From assembly GCF_049942825.1 (NCBI RefSeq), contig NZ_CP187970.1, positions 3,782,001-3,846,000 on the forward strand: a stretch of 64,000 nt of DNA, read 5' to 3'. Positions 34,409 through 43,679 of this stretch are shown here, one piece after another. Source of the DNA: Paenibacillus_G sp049942825. GTDB taxonomy: Bacteria; Bacillota; Bacilli; Paenibacillales; NBRC-103111. The first letter of the stretch is position 1; each line of letters starts with the position of its first letter. Both the position numbers and the translations under genes were made by a program. The notes beneath the pieces were generated by a model, which was not told where the DNA came from, made no database searches, and saw nothing but the letters and a program-made list of their open reading frames with translations.

Positions 34409-36490
34409 TTATTCGACAGCCTGCAAGACAAAACCTTCTTCAGTTAGCCTGTCACTTATCACTAATAGCCGCAAGCATTGTTTATCAGTAGGCATAACGC
34501 CTGAAGACATCTTGCTAGCCAAATTGAGTAGTTTATCCTCATCAACTGAAACCAAGTTATTTTGTTTGGCAAACTTTCTTAGCCTTTCCCAATAGCCCGC
34601 ACCTAGGTTTACAACCCTAACTTGGGCACCTATACCATTATCAACCTTCTGTTGATTTCTTGATTGCTTCTCAACTTTCTTTACTTCAGACAAGCTAACT
34701 AAACATGTCTCAAAACTTCGTACAGGTTCAATGTCTAAGAGCTTGATCCGATCCCAACATCTTGGCTTTTTGCACCACTCTGTTATAATCTGAATTCCCA
34801 TTTCAGGATTCATGATCACATCGAATACCGCTTTAGAGATTACCTCCAGTTGTTTCACCACTATATCCGGCACTTCCTGTCGATTCCATATTACCTTCAG
34901 ATCGAGAGCAAAACCAGGGAAATCCCTCTGGATAAAGTGAGAAAGCATTGCTACTGTGTAGGTAACAATATTAGGTCGGAAGTTGTTTTGATACCATGGT
35001 TGGTCGGACACAAGTTTTTCTGTTCGTTTGAACATTACTGCATAAGTAACGCAGTTCCTAAAAAAATCTTCATTGAACACTAAGTCCGATTCATTCCACT
35101 TCTTTGTTATCCATTCAGCATAGTGTTTAAAGTTTTTCTGTGGTCCCAGGCTAACTATGTGAGGATAGCCTTCCCATGAAAAGTGGTACTTACCCAGATC
35201 TGTTTTTGTTATGAGCTGATTTCGGGGATTTTGAAGTACGAACTTCTTTTTCTCTGAAGATGTCATTTTAGATTGTTCGTTAAGGTACTGCCCCCTTGCT
35301 CTTTCATAAAACCAATACGTCCCATATTGGGCTACACCGACTGCTGGTGCAAACTTACTTCTTGAGAATCCTTCAATTCTTACGTGGAAAGGATGGTTCG
35401 CAAAGAAATCAGCATCGTTAATGTTATTTTGACTATTCGCATATCGGGCAATCAGTGGAATTACCGTATCAGCAGTGGTTGAACTTACAACTGACAGTTT
35501 CATTTGTACGAAAACATTAGACAGATCTGCTTTGTCCTTTATTGTAGCCATAAGTAGTGAAGCAGTAGTCTGCCCACCATTAACTATCTGTAAATCACTT
35601 GCCGACACAAGTTGTAAACCATGTTCTGTCTGATTAAATATCGCATCTGTTGCTGTAGCCGAAATACCATTATTATAAGCAAAAAACATTTCAGGCTCAT
35701 TAAGTATAGTATATCTTATTCCTTTATTAACCTTAACCTTTGTACTTAGGAAGGAACGTACATTTCCTTCAAGCAATCGACTTCCGAAACGATCATATAT
35801 TTTAGCAACCACTTCGCCTGGAATCATACACAGATAAGCTTGATATTCACCTTGTTTCTCTCCGGCTCGAAGACAATAGACATCTTTTCCGGTATACTGC
35901 ATGAAATCAATAAAAAGCGGGTCTTTTCCTGCTTTCGATTCGTGTACCCTATGAAACCTTGCAATGTCCCATACACTGTATTCAATCCGTATCCCCGAGA
36001 TATTTCCCTCGGGGATATCTTTTACCCTATTACTTAAAATTTGGTCAGTGACCAAATAAAACTTAAAGTATCGTATCTCTTCCCGTCTACGATAGATCTC
36101 ATAAGCCAATCCAAAGCACGGCGAGCTTTCATCTACCTCTGGATGTAATTGTCCTCTTACTGCCTCTTCTGCAAACGCGGTAAGTCGCTCAAAGAGTTTG
36201 GTTAGATCAGTTTGCGTAAGCGTTTCGAGTTCTTCCGTTCCCACATAATTTGAAATAACGAGTTTTACCGATTCATCTACTTCATCAAAAGAATATCCGT
36301 GAACCATTAGCCTTCTATTCCTTCGGCCAGTGCCTTCGTAATAACAAGGCTCAAACTCATCAAGTTCTTCTGCCTCTATTAGTTTTTTTGCACACTCATT
36401 TACAAAAGCGGATTTTTCGAAGTCACCTTCTGCCGCGGCAGTTGATTTGACATTTTCGATAAATTCCTTTTGAAACTCCGTCAGCTCCAT
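34409..36490 (-). CDS. AIPR family protein (abortive phage infection)
   Basis: A 693-residue protein. The AIPR core is clear: EMFFAYNNGISATATDAIF, then SASDLQIVNGGQTTASLL, then VIPLIARYANSQNNINDADF, the NGI / NGGQT-S / NSQN series that defines the family. The N-terminal third has HGYSFDEVDESVKLVI, like the nuclease-related N-terminal region of AIPR proteins. The gene begins immediately after the stop of the PD-(D/E)XK gene (no gap). Known relatives act in phage exclusion and occur in restriction-like operons. Here it is the likely effector of the cassette. Confidence 0.87.
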   Translation of the reverse strand: MELTEFQKEFIENVKSTAAAEGDFEKSAFVNECAKKLIEAEELDEFEPCYYEGTGRRNRRLMVHGYSFDEVDESVKLVISNYVGTEELETLTQTDLTKLFERLTAFAEEAVRGQLHPEVDESSPCFGLAYEIYRRREEIRYFKFYLVTDQILSNRVKDIPEGNISGIRIEYSVWDIARFHRVHESKAGKDPLFIDFMQYTGKDVYCLRAGEKQGEYQAYLCMIPGEVVAKIYDRFGSRLLEGNVRSFLSTKVKVNKGIRYTILNEPEMFFAYNNGISATATDAIFNQTEHGLQLVSASDLQIVNGGQTTASLLMATIKDKADLSNVFVQMKLSVVSSTTADTVIPLIARYANSQNNINDADFFANHPFHVRIEGFSRSKFAPAVGVAQYGTYWFYERARGQYLNEQSKMTSSEKKKFVLQNPRNQLITKTDLGKYHFSWEGYPHIVSLGPQKNFKHYAEWITKKWNESDLVFNEDFFRNCVTYAVMFKRTEKLVSDQPWYQNNFRPNIVTYTVAMLSHFIQRDFPGFALDLKVIWNRQEVPDIVVKQLEVISKAVFDVIMNPEMGIQIITEWCKKPRCWDRIKLLDIEPVRSFETCLVSLSEVKKVEKQSRNQQKVDNGIGAQVRVVNLGAGYWERLRKFAKQNNLVSVDEDKLLNLASKMSSGVMPTDKQCLRLLVISDRLTEEGFVLQAVE

Positions 36491-37438
36491 CTAAAAATCC
36501 CCCGACATGAGTTTTTCAAAAGATGACAAGCTTGAAAGGCTTATTTCATATTTAACGTTTAAAACACCTGGATGAATTTCATCCCTCTTAATCATCGGAA
36601 AACCCTCATGTACTTCGTAATGACGTAAGCCCCTTAACACAAAGTGAAACTGCTTATATTCATCCAGAAGTTCAAATCCAAATGTCTCTAAAATACTATC
36701 AAAAAGGTCTAAAGCTTGTTTGTCTGCAGAGATTTGCTCACGTAAACGATTAGCAAGTTCTAATGGATTAAAACACCCATGTTCATTAGGACTTGCTTTA
36801 TCTAAGAAAACAACTACGAGTTCGCCGGAATAATTCGGTAAGTACAATTGCTCTACAGAGGAAATTGAGACACTTTGAGCACCAGGTCTTATTGTTTTAA
36901 CCTCAAACCATTTTTCTGCTAAACGAAAATCTTGATCTGCTCCTGACGGTCCAAGCCAAGACTGTATACTTTTGATTTGACCGTATTGAGGTATCAGCTT
37001 TTCAAGGAATAATAACTCTCCCACCAACCCACGTAAACTTTGTTCATCAAGAGTGTTTATTACGCCACGTTCCAAAAGCTTCTTCCATCTCATATAACGG
37101 CTTAGAAGAAAAGATGCTCCCTTTGTTGTGTCGAAACATTCCCTGCTTGATTCAATTAAATCCTCGCACAATTGACTAAATATTTTTTTCAACTCAGCAC
37201 GAACTAATTTAAAAACAACTGACCATTTACCATCATTTCTTTTTAGAACAGATATCGTTATAGACTGCCCTTGTGGATACTGAGGTGGTTCATTTTCCGA
37301 AAGCAAGATCAGTAATCGCTCACCCGTCATATCGATGCCGATATAAAGATCTAGTGGATGTGTCTCATCGATTCTAATATATAATGGCTCGCCCGTTGGA
37401 TGTAGGCTTTCCCAAAGCTCGTCGATTGTTTTAGCCAC
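36491..37438 (-). CDS. PD-(D/E)XK motif protein (PF14390/DUF4420-like), predicted nuclease
   Basis: A 315-residue protein. The nuclease core motif is seen as Asp170 in SGADQDFRL followed by EVK (179-181) in KWFEVKTIRPG. An earlier acidic residue lies in LVGELLFLEKLIPQYG, giving the E...D...ExK layout of this fold. The start is a GTG that overlaps the TAG of the Z1 gene (TAGTG), indicating coupled translation. By family knowledge it is the endonuclease of Z1/MORC-type restriction-like systems. No target-recognition domain is evident. Confidence 0.82.
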   Translation of the reverse strand: MAKTIDELWESLHPTGEPLYIRIDETHPLDLYIGIDMTGERLLILLSENEPPQYPQGQSITISVLKRNDGKWSVVFKLVRAELKKIFSQLCEDLIESSRECFDTTKGASFLLSRYMRWKKLLERGVINTLDEQSLRGLVGELLFLEKLIPQYGQIKSIQSWLGPSGADQDFRLAEKWFEVKTIRPGAQSVSISSVEQLYLPNYSGELVVVFLDKASPNEHGCFNPLELANRLREQISADKQALDLFDSILETFGFELLDEYKQFHFVLRGLRHYEVHEGFPMIKRDEIHPGVLNVKYEISLSSLSSFEKLMSGDF

Positions 37439-40143
37439 TATTCACCCAACTCCTCATCCTCACCAGCATCATCATCGAGTTCTTCCTCAAACATGTTTCT
37501 CCATTCTACAACATTAACTTTGTAGGTTACTTTCTTTTCTTGACCTGAGTCATCAAACTTTGGAAAGCTCAGACCTAGGGCAATCATTGGGTCTGAAGTT
37601 TCATTGACCCACCCTTTTATCGCTTCAATGAAGTGTAGAATAAGAAGTGGGCGTGGTCTTACTGCCCTATACATTTTATCCGATGGATTCTTATGTTCTT
37701 TCTGAATTTTTCCAACTACTTCTGGATGTATTCCTTCCTTTTCACCCCCACGTGAACCCACCCTTGCACTAGCACCAGCAACAACGATAAATTTTCCCCT
37801 TCCCCGCAAAACAACGGTTCTTTTCTGGGCACTATACTTAACTCCCGCAAAGGGCTTTTCGACATCGATACTACCACTCGGTATCACTATATCCCATACT
37901 TGAAGCTTACTCTCGTCAGTACGTTCCAAAAATGATGCAATATTCTCACTTTGAAAGTTAAAATTTAAAGAGTGCACTTTAAACTCTTGAAGTAGTTCTA
38001 CAATATATTTTTTAGGTACTCCCCGCCAGATAACTCCTTCGCCATACTCTGAATCCTGATTTACGAAACCGTTCTCCCTGAGCTTGACTATAAATCGTTC
38101 GACCGCTTTTGCATTTGCTTTAATAACCGCCGGATCAGTATGAAGTCGTGGGGTTTCAGGACCTTGTTCACTTAAGGAAACTAATCGTTCAACTGTCTTT
38201 GCTGTACGCATCTTATTCCTTGCAGTTACAATTAGATTCCTTATCGAAACAATTACGGAGTCTGGATGTGCCCGGACCTTTAAGCCAAAATCCATTGGCG
38301 TTAAACCATCAAAGTCCATTTTTTTGACCTCGTCACGCAATTCAGAAGTTGATAAGGAAATATGTTTGTACCACTGGATAGCTTCATCTGTCATCCAAAC
38401 TCTGCATAAATCCTCGTAATCTTCACGGTACCCAAACCATCTACCCATTTGCATTAAGGTATCGTATGCTTGGGAATTTCTATAGAAGTAACTTACACAT
38501 AACCCCTCAAGAGTTAATCCCCTTGATAGGCTATTTCCACCCACTGCAATTACTCGCAATCCATCATCTTTATGTAACTTATAATCAAGGGTTGCCTTCC
38601 CCTTTTTACGCCTCTGATTTACCGTCATGACATTTATAGGTAAACTGGCTTTTAATAAACGTACCCTAACTTCATCCCAAGTAGGCCCCGCATTTGAGTA
38701 TTCCTTTTTCCAAACCCTCTCCAACATTGAAATGGTACCATTCAGCCTAGCTTCTTTTGCAGGAAGTTGACTGTAGTTACGTATATCTTGTTGGACTTTT
38801 CTTAGTTGATCATCTATTTTTTCAGCAACATCCTCTTGAACATCAGTATAGCGGCTTACGTTAACCAACATTGATCGGTGTGTTGCCCCTTCATTTCGTA
38901 AATCACGAATGGTATTAGCCAGAATAAAACAATAGATAGCCCATTCCAAACTTTCCGTTAAATCCTCAACCCTATGTGAAGACTTATGTGGCATTGGAAT
39001 CCAATCGTCTGCATCATCTATTGTTTTGAGACAAGAGGCATATTTACCTTTATATCCGAAAATGGCTTCAGCACCAATGTAATTAGAAGGCGGATCTAAT
39101 GAGTATATAAAGTCTCTAGGAAATAAATCATCCTCTAACATACTATGCTCAGTATCTGGATCAATAAAGATATTGGCAAAAGGGGTGGCTGTAAATCCAA
39201 CATACGTTGATCGAGTGAAAAGTTTCAGTAACGATCTAATTCCACTGTTAATAGCGGTAGGTTTTTCACCTTCAGGGGTCGTGTCGACTGATGCGTTATC
39301 TGCTTCATCGTCGATTAATAATAAAGGTGTATCAATTAAGCCAGTAGCGGGGTTTGCATTGTGATCATGTAGCCAGTTCTCTAAGTTTTCAAGAATTTTT
39401 TTATGCTTTTTCACTACAACCAATATCGGTTCGTTATGGGCATCCACCTTAAAGCCAAACTGAGTCGCTAGGTCACTCTTAAAATCATTTTTTACCGACG
39501 TGAACACACCAGGGTATCGATTACTATCGATTAACCCAGTCCCGATAAGCCTGTTTTGTTTTTGTTGAGCCAGCAATCCGGAACTATCGCGACCTATAAA
39601 TCCAGCATCTAATCTTTCCTGGGTTTGTTTACGTAAATTCTCAAGTGTACCAGTCAATAGGATAATCAACTTATAACCGGCATCGGCTCCCTTACAGCAA
39701 AGTGCTGTGTAAGTCGAAGTTTTCCCGGACTGGACATCCCCCATGACCAGCCCTCTCCGTTTCCACTTACCTTCTTTTTTGGGGTTCTCCATCAAGTCCA
39801 TAATTTTATCTGTAACTCTATCAAGTTGTCTTGTAACAGTTGGGGTCCATCCTTGCTTAATAAGATATCTACTATACCTATCCCAGTAGTATGGAGTGAT
39901 ATCAGGCTTATTAGCGAAATACCAAGGTTTATGATCCTCAGCCACAACGGCAGATCCGAGGTCCATTGTATGTGGTCTACGCGAATGTATGATCCTAATG
40001 GCATATTCAAAATCTTCATCACTCACACTATATGCCAGCCTCAACTTGCTAGCTAAGTCTCTTATTTCATCAGCAGAAGGCACAGAAGCTTCATAAGCCA
40101 TCAATACCGAATTGATTATGTTATTGGCATTATCGCTAGCCAT
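37438..40143 (-). CDS. Z1-domain helicase-like ATPase
   Basis: About 901 residues. Superfamily II-like motifs are visible in order: Walker A GLVMGDVQSGKTSTYTAL at about residues 131-148, LLTGTLENLRKQT, Walker B with DEAD-like LLIDDEADNAS, motif III YVGFTATPFAN, and the Z1 hallmark GGNSLSRGLTLEGLCVSYFY followed by DTLMQMGRWFGYR. The C-terminal domain is Lys-rich. The start is placed at 40143 because GGGAGG precedes it and it overlaps the GHKL gene by 8 bases; an upstream extension to 40200 is unlikely. By comparative genomics (Iyer, Abhiman and Aravind) Z1 ATPases are coupled to MORC-like ATPases and DNA methylases in restriction-like operons. Confidence 0.9.
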   Translation of the reverse strand: MASDNANNIINSVLMAYEASVPSADEIRDLASKLRLAYSVSDEDFEYAIRIIHSRRPHTMDLGSAVVAEDHKPWYFANKPDITPYYWDRYSRYLIKQGWTPTVTRQLDRVTDKIMDLMENPKKEGKWKRRGLVMGDVQSGKTSTYTALCCKGADAGYKLIILLTGTLENLRKQTQERLDAGFIGRDSSGLLAQQKQNRLIGTGLIDSNRYPGVFTSVKNDFKSDLATQFGFKVDAHNEPILVVVKKHKKILENLENWLHDHNANPATGLIDTPLLLIDDEADNASVDTTPEGEKPTAINSGIRSLLKLFTRSTYVGFTATPFANIFIDPDTEHSMLEDDLFPRDFIYSLDPPSNYIGAEAIFGYKGKYASCLKTIDDADDWIPMPHKSSHRVEDLTESLEWAIYCFILANTIRDLRNEGATHRSMLVNVSRYTDVQEDVAEKIDDQLRKVQQDIRNYSQLPAKEARLNGTISMLERVWKKEYSNAGPTWDEVRVRLLKASLPINVMTVNQRRKKGKATLDYKLHKDDGLRVIAVGGNSLSRGLTLEGLCVSYFYRNSQAYDTLMQMGRWFGYREDYEDLCRVWMTDEAIQWYKHISLSTSELRDEVKKMDFDGLTPMDFGLKVRAHPDSVIVSIRNLIVTARNKMRTAKTVERLVSLSEQGPETPRLHTDPAVIKANAKAVERFIVKLRENGFVNQDSEYGEGVIWRGVPKKYIVELLQEFKVHSLNFNFQSENIASFLERTDESKLQVWDIVIPSGSIDVEKPFAGVKYSAQKRTVVLRGRGKFIVVAGASARVGSRGGEKEGIHPEVVGKIQKEHKNPSDKMYRAVRPRPLLILHFIEAIKGWVNETSDPMIALGLSFPKFDDSGQEKKVTYKVNVVEWRNMFEEELDDDAGEDEELGE

Positions 40144-41614
40144 GTAATAATTCCTCCCTAATTCGCTTCGTGATATCCGGATAATTACAAAATGGTTCAA
40201 GAATTATCAATTGGTTAATAACCTTTTCTGCCCCGCCCTCAATTGATTCAAGCGATTGTATAAGAATATTTGCAAGAGCCTTTAGGTTTTCATATGTTCC
40301 TTCATCTTCATGGTCTACCCTAATTGTTTCATCCGAAGCCATATCAGCATAAAGTGCATCGAATGGGTAAAACTCTTCAATTGATTTAAGTAATAATTCT
40401 AGGCAAGCTTTTTCATCAGACCCAATCTTGTTTAAAAGTGAAACTATAAGTGGGTGTTCTCGATTGATCTGATACCATATTCCTTCCCTTCCTCTAAAAC
40501 GCTCCCAAAGATGAATTAAGCTCGCATCGTTTACTTTCCTGCCGCGGAACTTATATACCCTCCTACTTCCCTCAGCGATACGTTCTACAATTCGCTTCAA
40601 ACTATGTCTTACTGTTTCAGGTGGACTGGCGACAGACTTTTTTATGTCGATGGTCCACAAATGATCCATTGTATTAGGAATGTCAACTTTGACCCGAGCC
40701 AATTTAGTCAGTTCTTGTTGCTTTATTAGCCTAAACCATGTCCCATAAATGATTAAACGCTTGTTTCTGTAAACATAAAACCCTTGGTTCTTTCTCAGCC
40801 CTTCCTCCCCACCAGCCAAAGCTTTTTCACTATTTGATAACTTACTGATATGAGGAAGAATGTAAGGCTTTACCTTTACCAGATGTCCTTCCACTGGTAT
40901 GATTTCATCCGGCATTGGTTCTGTTGCTCGATGAGAAACCAGAAAGGGGTCTATTGCTTCAAGTGGATTTCCATTTAACTTAATTCTCAATTTTTTGATA
41001 CCCGGTTCACCGTTGATGTAACGGTGAAATACAAGTGAAAGGTGTTCCCTTGTCGTATCCATCTTATCCCCGAGTGCTCTCTCAATTGTAGCCTCACCAC
41101 TACTAATGCGATCAAGGTCCTGCCAGATAACTAACGTACCGGACTCCTGGTGTAATAGATCATCTATAAGTGGCAATGCCATAATTTCATCATCATCAAG
41201 TTCCAACATGATCCACTCTTCGGCATCGATAATTACATCAAGATCCCATGACCTTGCGGAAAGTTCACCGTTCTTTAAACTCGCTACTGTCAAACGACGA
41301 CATTGCGATAATGAAGCTGTCTTTAAACCCAACCCAAATCTACCCAAGTCATTCTCAGATCTTTGTGCTGTAGGACTCCTCAGTCCACCATGCCGCATCG
41401 CCTCAGTTAACTCGTCAGATGTCATTCCAATTCCATCATCAAGTATTCCTACATAGGGTTGGTCATTTGGCGAAAATCTTATGTTAATATTTGAGGCTAC
41501 AGCAGTAATACTATTATCTATTAAATCAGCTATCGCTGACTCAAGAGAATAACCAATACTACGGATGGATTCGAATAATGAGGGAGCATACGGTGGTAGA
41601 GTTATCCTCTTCAT
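40136..41614 (-). CDS. MORC/MutL-like GHKL ATPase
   Basis: A 492-residue protein with the GHKL ATP-binding fold. The N box is ESAIADLIDNSITA (Glu25, Asp30, Asn34), the G1 box LDDGIGM at 58-64, and the G2 box GRFGLGLKTASLS at 91-103. A transducer-like domain follows with the Lys-containing loop GFYVYRNKRLIIYGTWF, then an alpha-helical C-terminal part. These traits place it with the prokaryotic MORC-like ATPases and not with histidine kinases. It is the first gene of the coupled run GHKL-Z1-nuclease-AIPR-zinc ribbon. GGAGG stands 10 bases before the ATG. It probably clamps or remodels DNA in an ATP-gated way. Confidence 0.88.
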   Translation of the reverse strand: MKRITLPPYAPSLFESIRSIGYSLESAIADLIDNSITAVASNINIRFSPNDQPYVGILDDGIGMTSDELTEAMRHGGLRSPTAQRSENDLGRFGLGLKTASLSQCRRLTVASLKNGELSARSWDLDVIIDAEEWIMLELDDDEIMALPLIDDLLHQESGTLVIWQDLDRISSGEATIERALGDKMDTTREHLSLVFHRYINGEPGIKKLRIKLNGNPLEAIDPFLVSHRATEPMPDEIIPVEGHLVKVKPYILPHISKLSNSEKALAGGEEGLRKNQGFYVYRNKRLIIYGTWFRLIKQQELTKLARVKVDIPNTMDHLWTIDIKKSVASPPETVRHSLKRIVERIAEGSRRVYKFRGRKVNDASLIHLWERFRGREGIWYQINREHPLIVSLLNKIGSDEKACLELLLKSIEEFYPFDALYADMASDETIRVDHEDEGTYENLKALANILIQSLESIEGGAEKVINQLIILEPFCNYPDITKRIREELLHG

Positions 41615-41730
41615 GTCTTGATGCCTCCGAATTTACTAGTCGTTTGTAGGTAACAAATACCCCTTATATAGTAATAATATACCATGATCTTGTCGTTTAA
41701 GGATAAAAATTCGTCGACTATAGGCAACGA

Positions 41731-41757
41731 AAAAGAGGGGCAGATTTGCCCCTCTGA
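41731..41757 (-). terminator. intrinsic terminator between the methylase gene and the GHKL gene
   Basis: On the minus strand, arms AGAGGGGCA and TGCCCCTCT with a 4-base loop are followed by TTTTTCG. It stands directly at the stop of the methylase gene, so the ATPase run must have its own promoter in 41615-41730. Confidence 0.8.
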
Positions 41758-41760
41758 TAG

Positions 41761-42993
41761 CTACTTTTTCTCTAACATATCTTTTACTCGTTCAGCTATA
41801 GATTCCGCCATTAATGGGGGAACGGCATTTCCGATCTGGGTAAAAATTGCTGTCCGTGGACCTTCAAAATAGAAATTGTCAGGGAAGGATTGAAGCCTAG
41901 CGGCTTCCCTGACTGACAGAGATCTTAATTGTTTTATGTCAGGATGAATATAGTAATGCCCATCTTTTGCAATATGCGAAACAACCGTATGTGAAAAAGG
42001 CAAATCCGAACCAACAACTTTAAACCTATCCAAGAACGAGGTAAGATTTTTGTGCGTAATTAGATCCGCAGGTAAATCTGTGTATCTTAGTCGTTTACCT
42101 TCTTTATTCCATAGGTCTATTGCATGATTGTAAATACGGCGATCATTCTCATTGTGTACCCGTGTTATATGCTGTGTAAGGATATCACTGTTTTGACGCA
42201 ATCCAAAAGAACTGAGGTATTCCGAAGGTTGGGCAACATAATAGTTTGATTCTCCACCTGGTTGAAGCGGAGGTAGATCTGACAGCAAATCCTCGACCCT
42301 AAAGTTATGCAAAACAGTCTGAAAATCAGGATATTTGTAATCTAAATCTCTATTCCAGCCAATTAATATGACTCTCTTACGCTGTTGCAACACACCATAG
42401 TCAAAAGCATTCAGTACCTTTGCTTGTAGTTCATAACCAGCTTCTCGCATTATGTCTTTAACATCTTCAAAAAGTGCCCCTTTTGAAGCACTTAAAATCC
42501 CCGGTACATTCTCAAAAACAAAGATGTCGGGATTGTATTTTCGGAGGAATTTAACGTATTGCTTATACAGGTAGTTCCTAATATCATTTTCCTTACCATA
42601 TGGGTCCCGTGCTCTCCCCACCAAAGAATATGCTTGGCAAGGCGGACCGCCGATAAGAACATCCACTTTTTCTGACTCAAACCTGCTTAAATTCTTATCA
42701 ATGATACCAAAAATGTGATCTATCGTTTCATCTGAGATTTCCATATTAACTACAGTTTCTTTTATACTTTCCGGCAAAAGGGAATGGAGTTCATCCTTGC
42801 TGATTTCATTTTTCAGATACGAGTTGTACTTATCAAGTTGATGTTCATTAAGGAGATGATAGTACGCCGCTCTTGTTAAGAGTGTCTGAGAGGCGTAATA
42901 GTCCATCTCAACGTGTGCAACTGGTTCGAATCCTTGGCGAATAAAACCCTCGGATAACCCCCCCGCCCCTGCAAATAAATCTATAAACTTCAT
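41761..42993 (-). CDS. DNA (cytosine-5) methyltransferase
   Basis: A 410-residue C5-methyltransferase. Motif I is FIDLFAGAGGLSEGF at residues 3-17. Motif IV is GGPPCQAYSLVGRAR with catalytic Cys119. Motif VI is ENV at 161-163, motif VIII QQRKRVILIG, motif IX near SVREAARLQSFPD, and motif X IGNAVPPLMAESIA. The target-recognition region lies between VIII and IX; the recognition sequence cannot be predicted. The ATG at 42993 follows GGGAG by 9 bases. It heads the defence locus as a separate transcription unit and should protect host DNA. No Vsr-type repair gene is adjacent. Confidence 0.92.
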   Translation of the reverse strand: MKFIDLFAGAGGLSEGFIRQGFEPVAHVEMDYYASQTLLTRAAYYHLLNEHQLDKYNSYLKNEISKDELHSLLPESIKETVVNMEISDETIDHIFGIIDKNLSRFESEKVDVLIGGPPCQAYSLVGRARDPYGKENDIRNYLYKQYVKFLRKYNPDIFVFENVPGILSASKGALFEDVKDIMREAGYELQAKVLNAFDYGVLQQRKRVILIGWNRDLDYKYPDFQTVLHNFRVEDLLSDLPPLQPGGESNYYVAQPSEYLSSFGLRQNSDILTQHITRVHNENDRRIYNHAIDLWNKEGKRLRYTDLPADLITHKNLTSFLDRFKVVGSDLPFSHTVVSHIAKDGHYYIHPDIKQLRSLSVREAARLQSFPDNFYFEGPRTAIFTQIGNAVPPLMAESIAERVKDMLEKK

Positions 42994-43291
42994 CAATATT
43001 GCTCCCGCTATCGTTTTGTTAAATCAAATTATACCAGGTCTATGGTAAATATGAAATAGCGGAAATAATACCATGTTTCGTTTCATCTTTCAAGCAAACA
43101 TAGGTTTCCTTTTGGTATTTTTCTTCTTGCCCTACTTCACTTCTTTTCTCCATATTTAAAATAAGTATGAATTAGCTGTCCAATAACACAAGAAACCCTG
43201 CATATACAAGGGTTCCCTGTGTAAACCAATAAATAGAGCTGACCTTAAATATTTCTGTGCTACCAAGCTGCGTCGCTTGCCTAGATTGTGG

Positions 43292-43663
43292 TTATGATGC
43301 TCGATAGTCCAACTGGTCTATGATTTGGAATCTAAATTTCATTGCCTCAATTGCGAGTATACTATTTACATCATCAAGGTGGGTGAACAATTGCCGAACA
43401 CCGCATGTACCGTAACCATAAAGCGAGAAGGCTAAATAGACCAAGCTACGAGTACCACCAGTAAGAAATTCTTCCTCAAGAGCCTCAAGCTTTATGAATT
43501 TATCTTCAAAATCGTATAGTAGTTCCACGTTTTTGAATAGCGAATCGTTTCCAGCTATGATGAAAAACAAAGCTTGCCTCTCATAATCATTAGAATGTGT
43601 TTTGTCCCTTTTACAAATATCATTGAACCTGTCTTCATGCTTGTAGTTTAAGAATTGATACAT
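43292..43663 (-). CDS. DUF6075-like hypothetical protein
   Basis: A 123-residue soluble protein beginning MYQFLNYKHEDRFNDICKRD, with ERQALFFIIAGNDSLFKN and LYDFEDKFIK, then a helical C-terminus LVYLAFSLYGYGTCGVRQLF. The pattern of an FLN start, the ER-ALF-IIAGND stretch and the LAF-LY segment agrees with DUF6075 as I remember it, a family without known function found on mobile DNA of Firmicutes. AAGGAGG precedes the ATG by 8 bases. It lies 299 bases upstream of the methylase gene on the same strand and could be regulatory or a bystander. Confidence 0.6.
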   Translation of the reverse strand: MYQFLNYKHEDRFNDICKRDKTHSNDYERQALFFIIAGNDSLFKNVELLYDFEDKFIKLEALEEEFLTGGTRSLVYLAFSLYGYGTCGVRQLFTHLDDVNSILAIEAMKFRFQIIDQLDYRAS

Positions 43664-43679
43664 ACAAAATACCTCCTTA

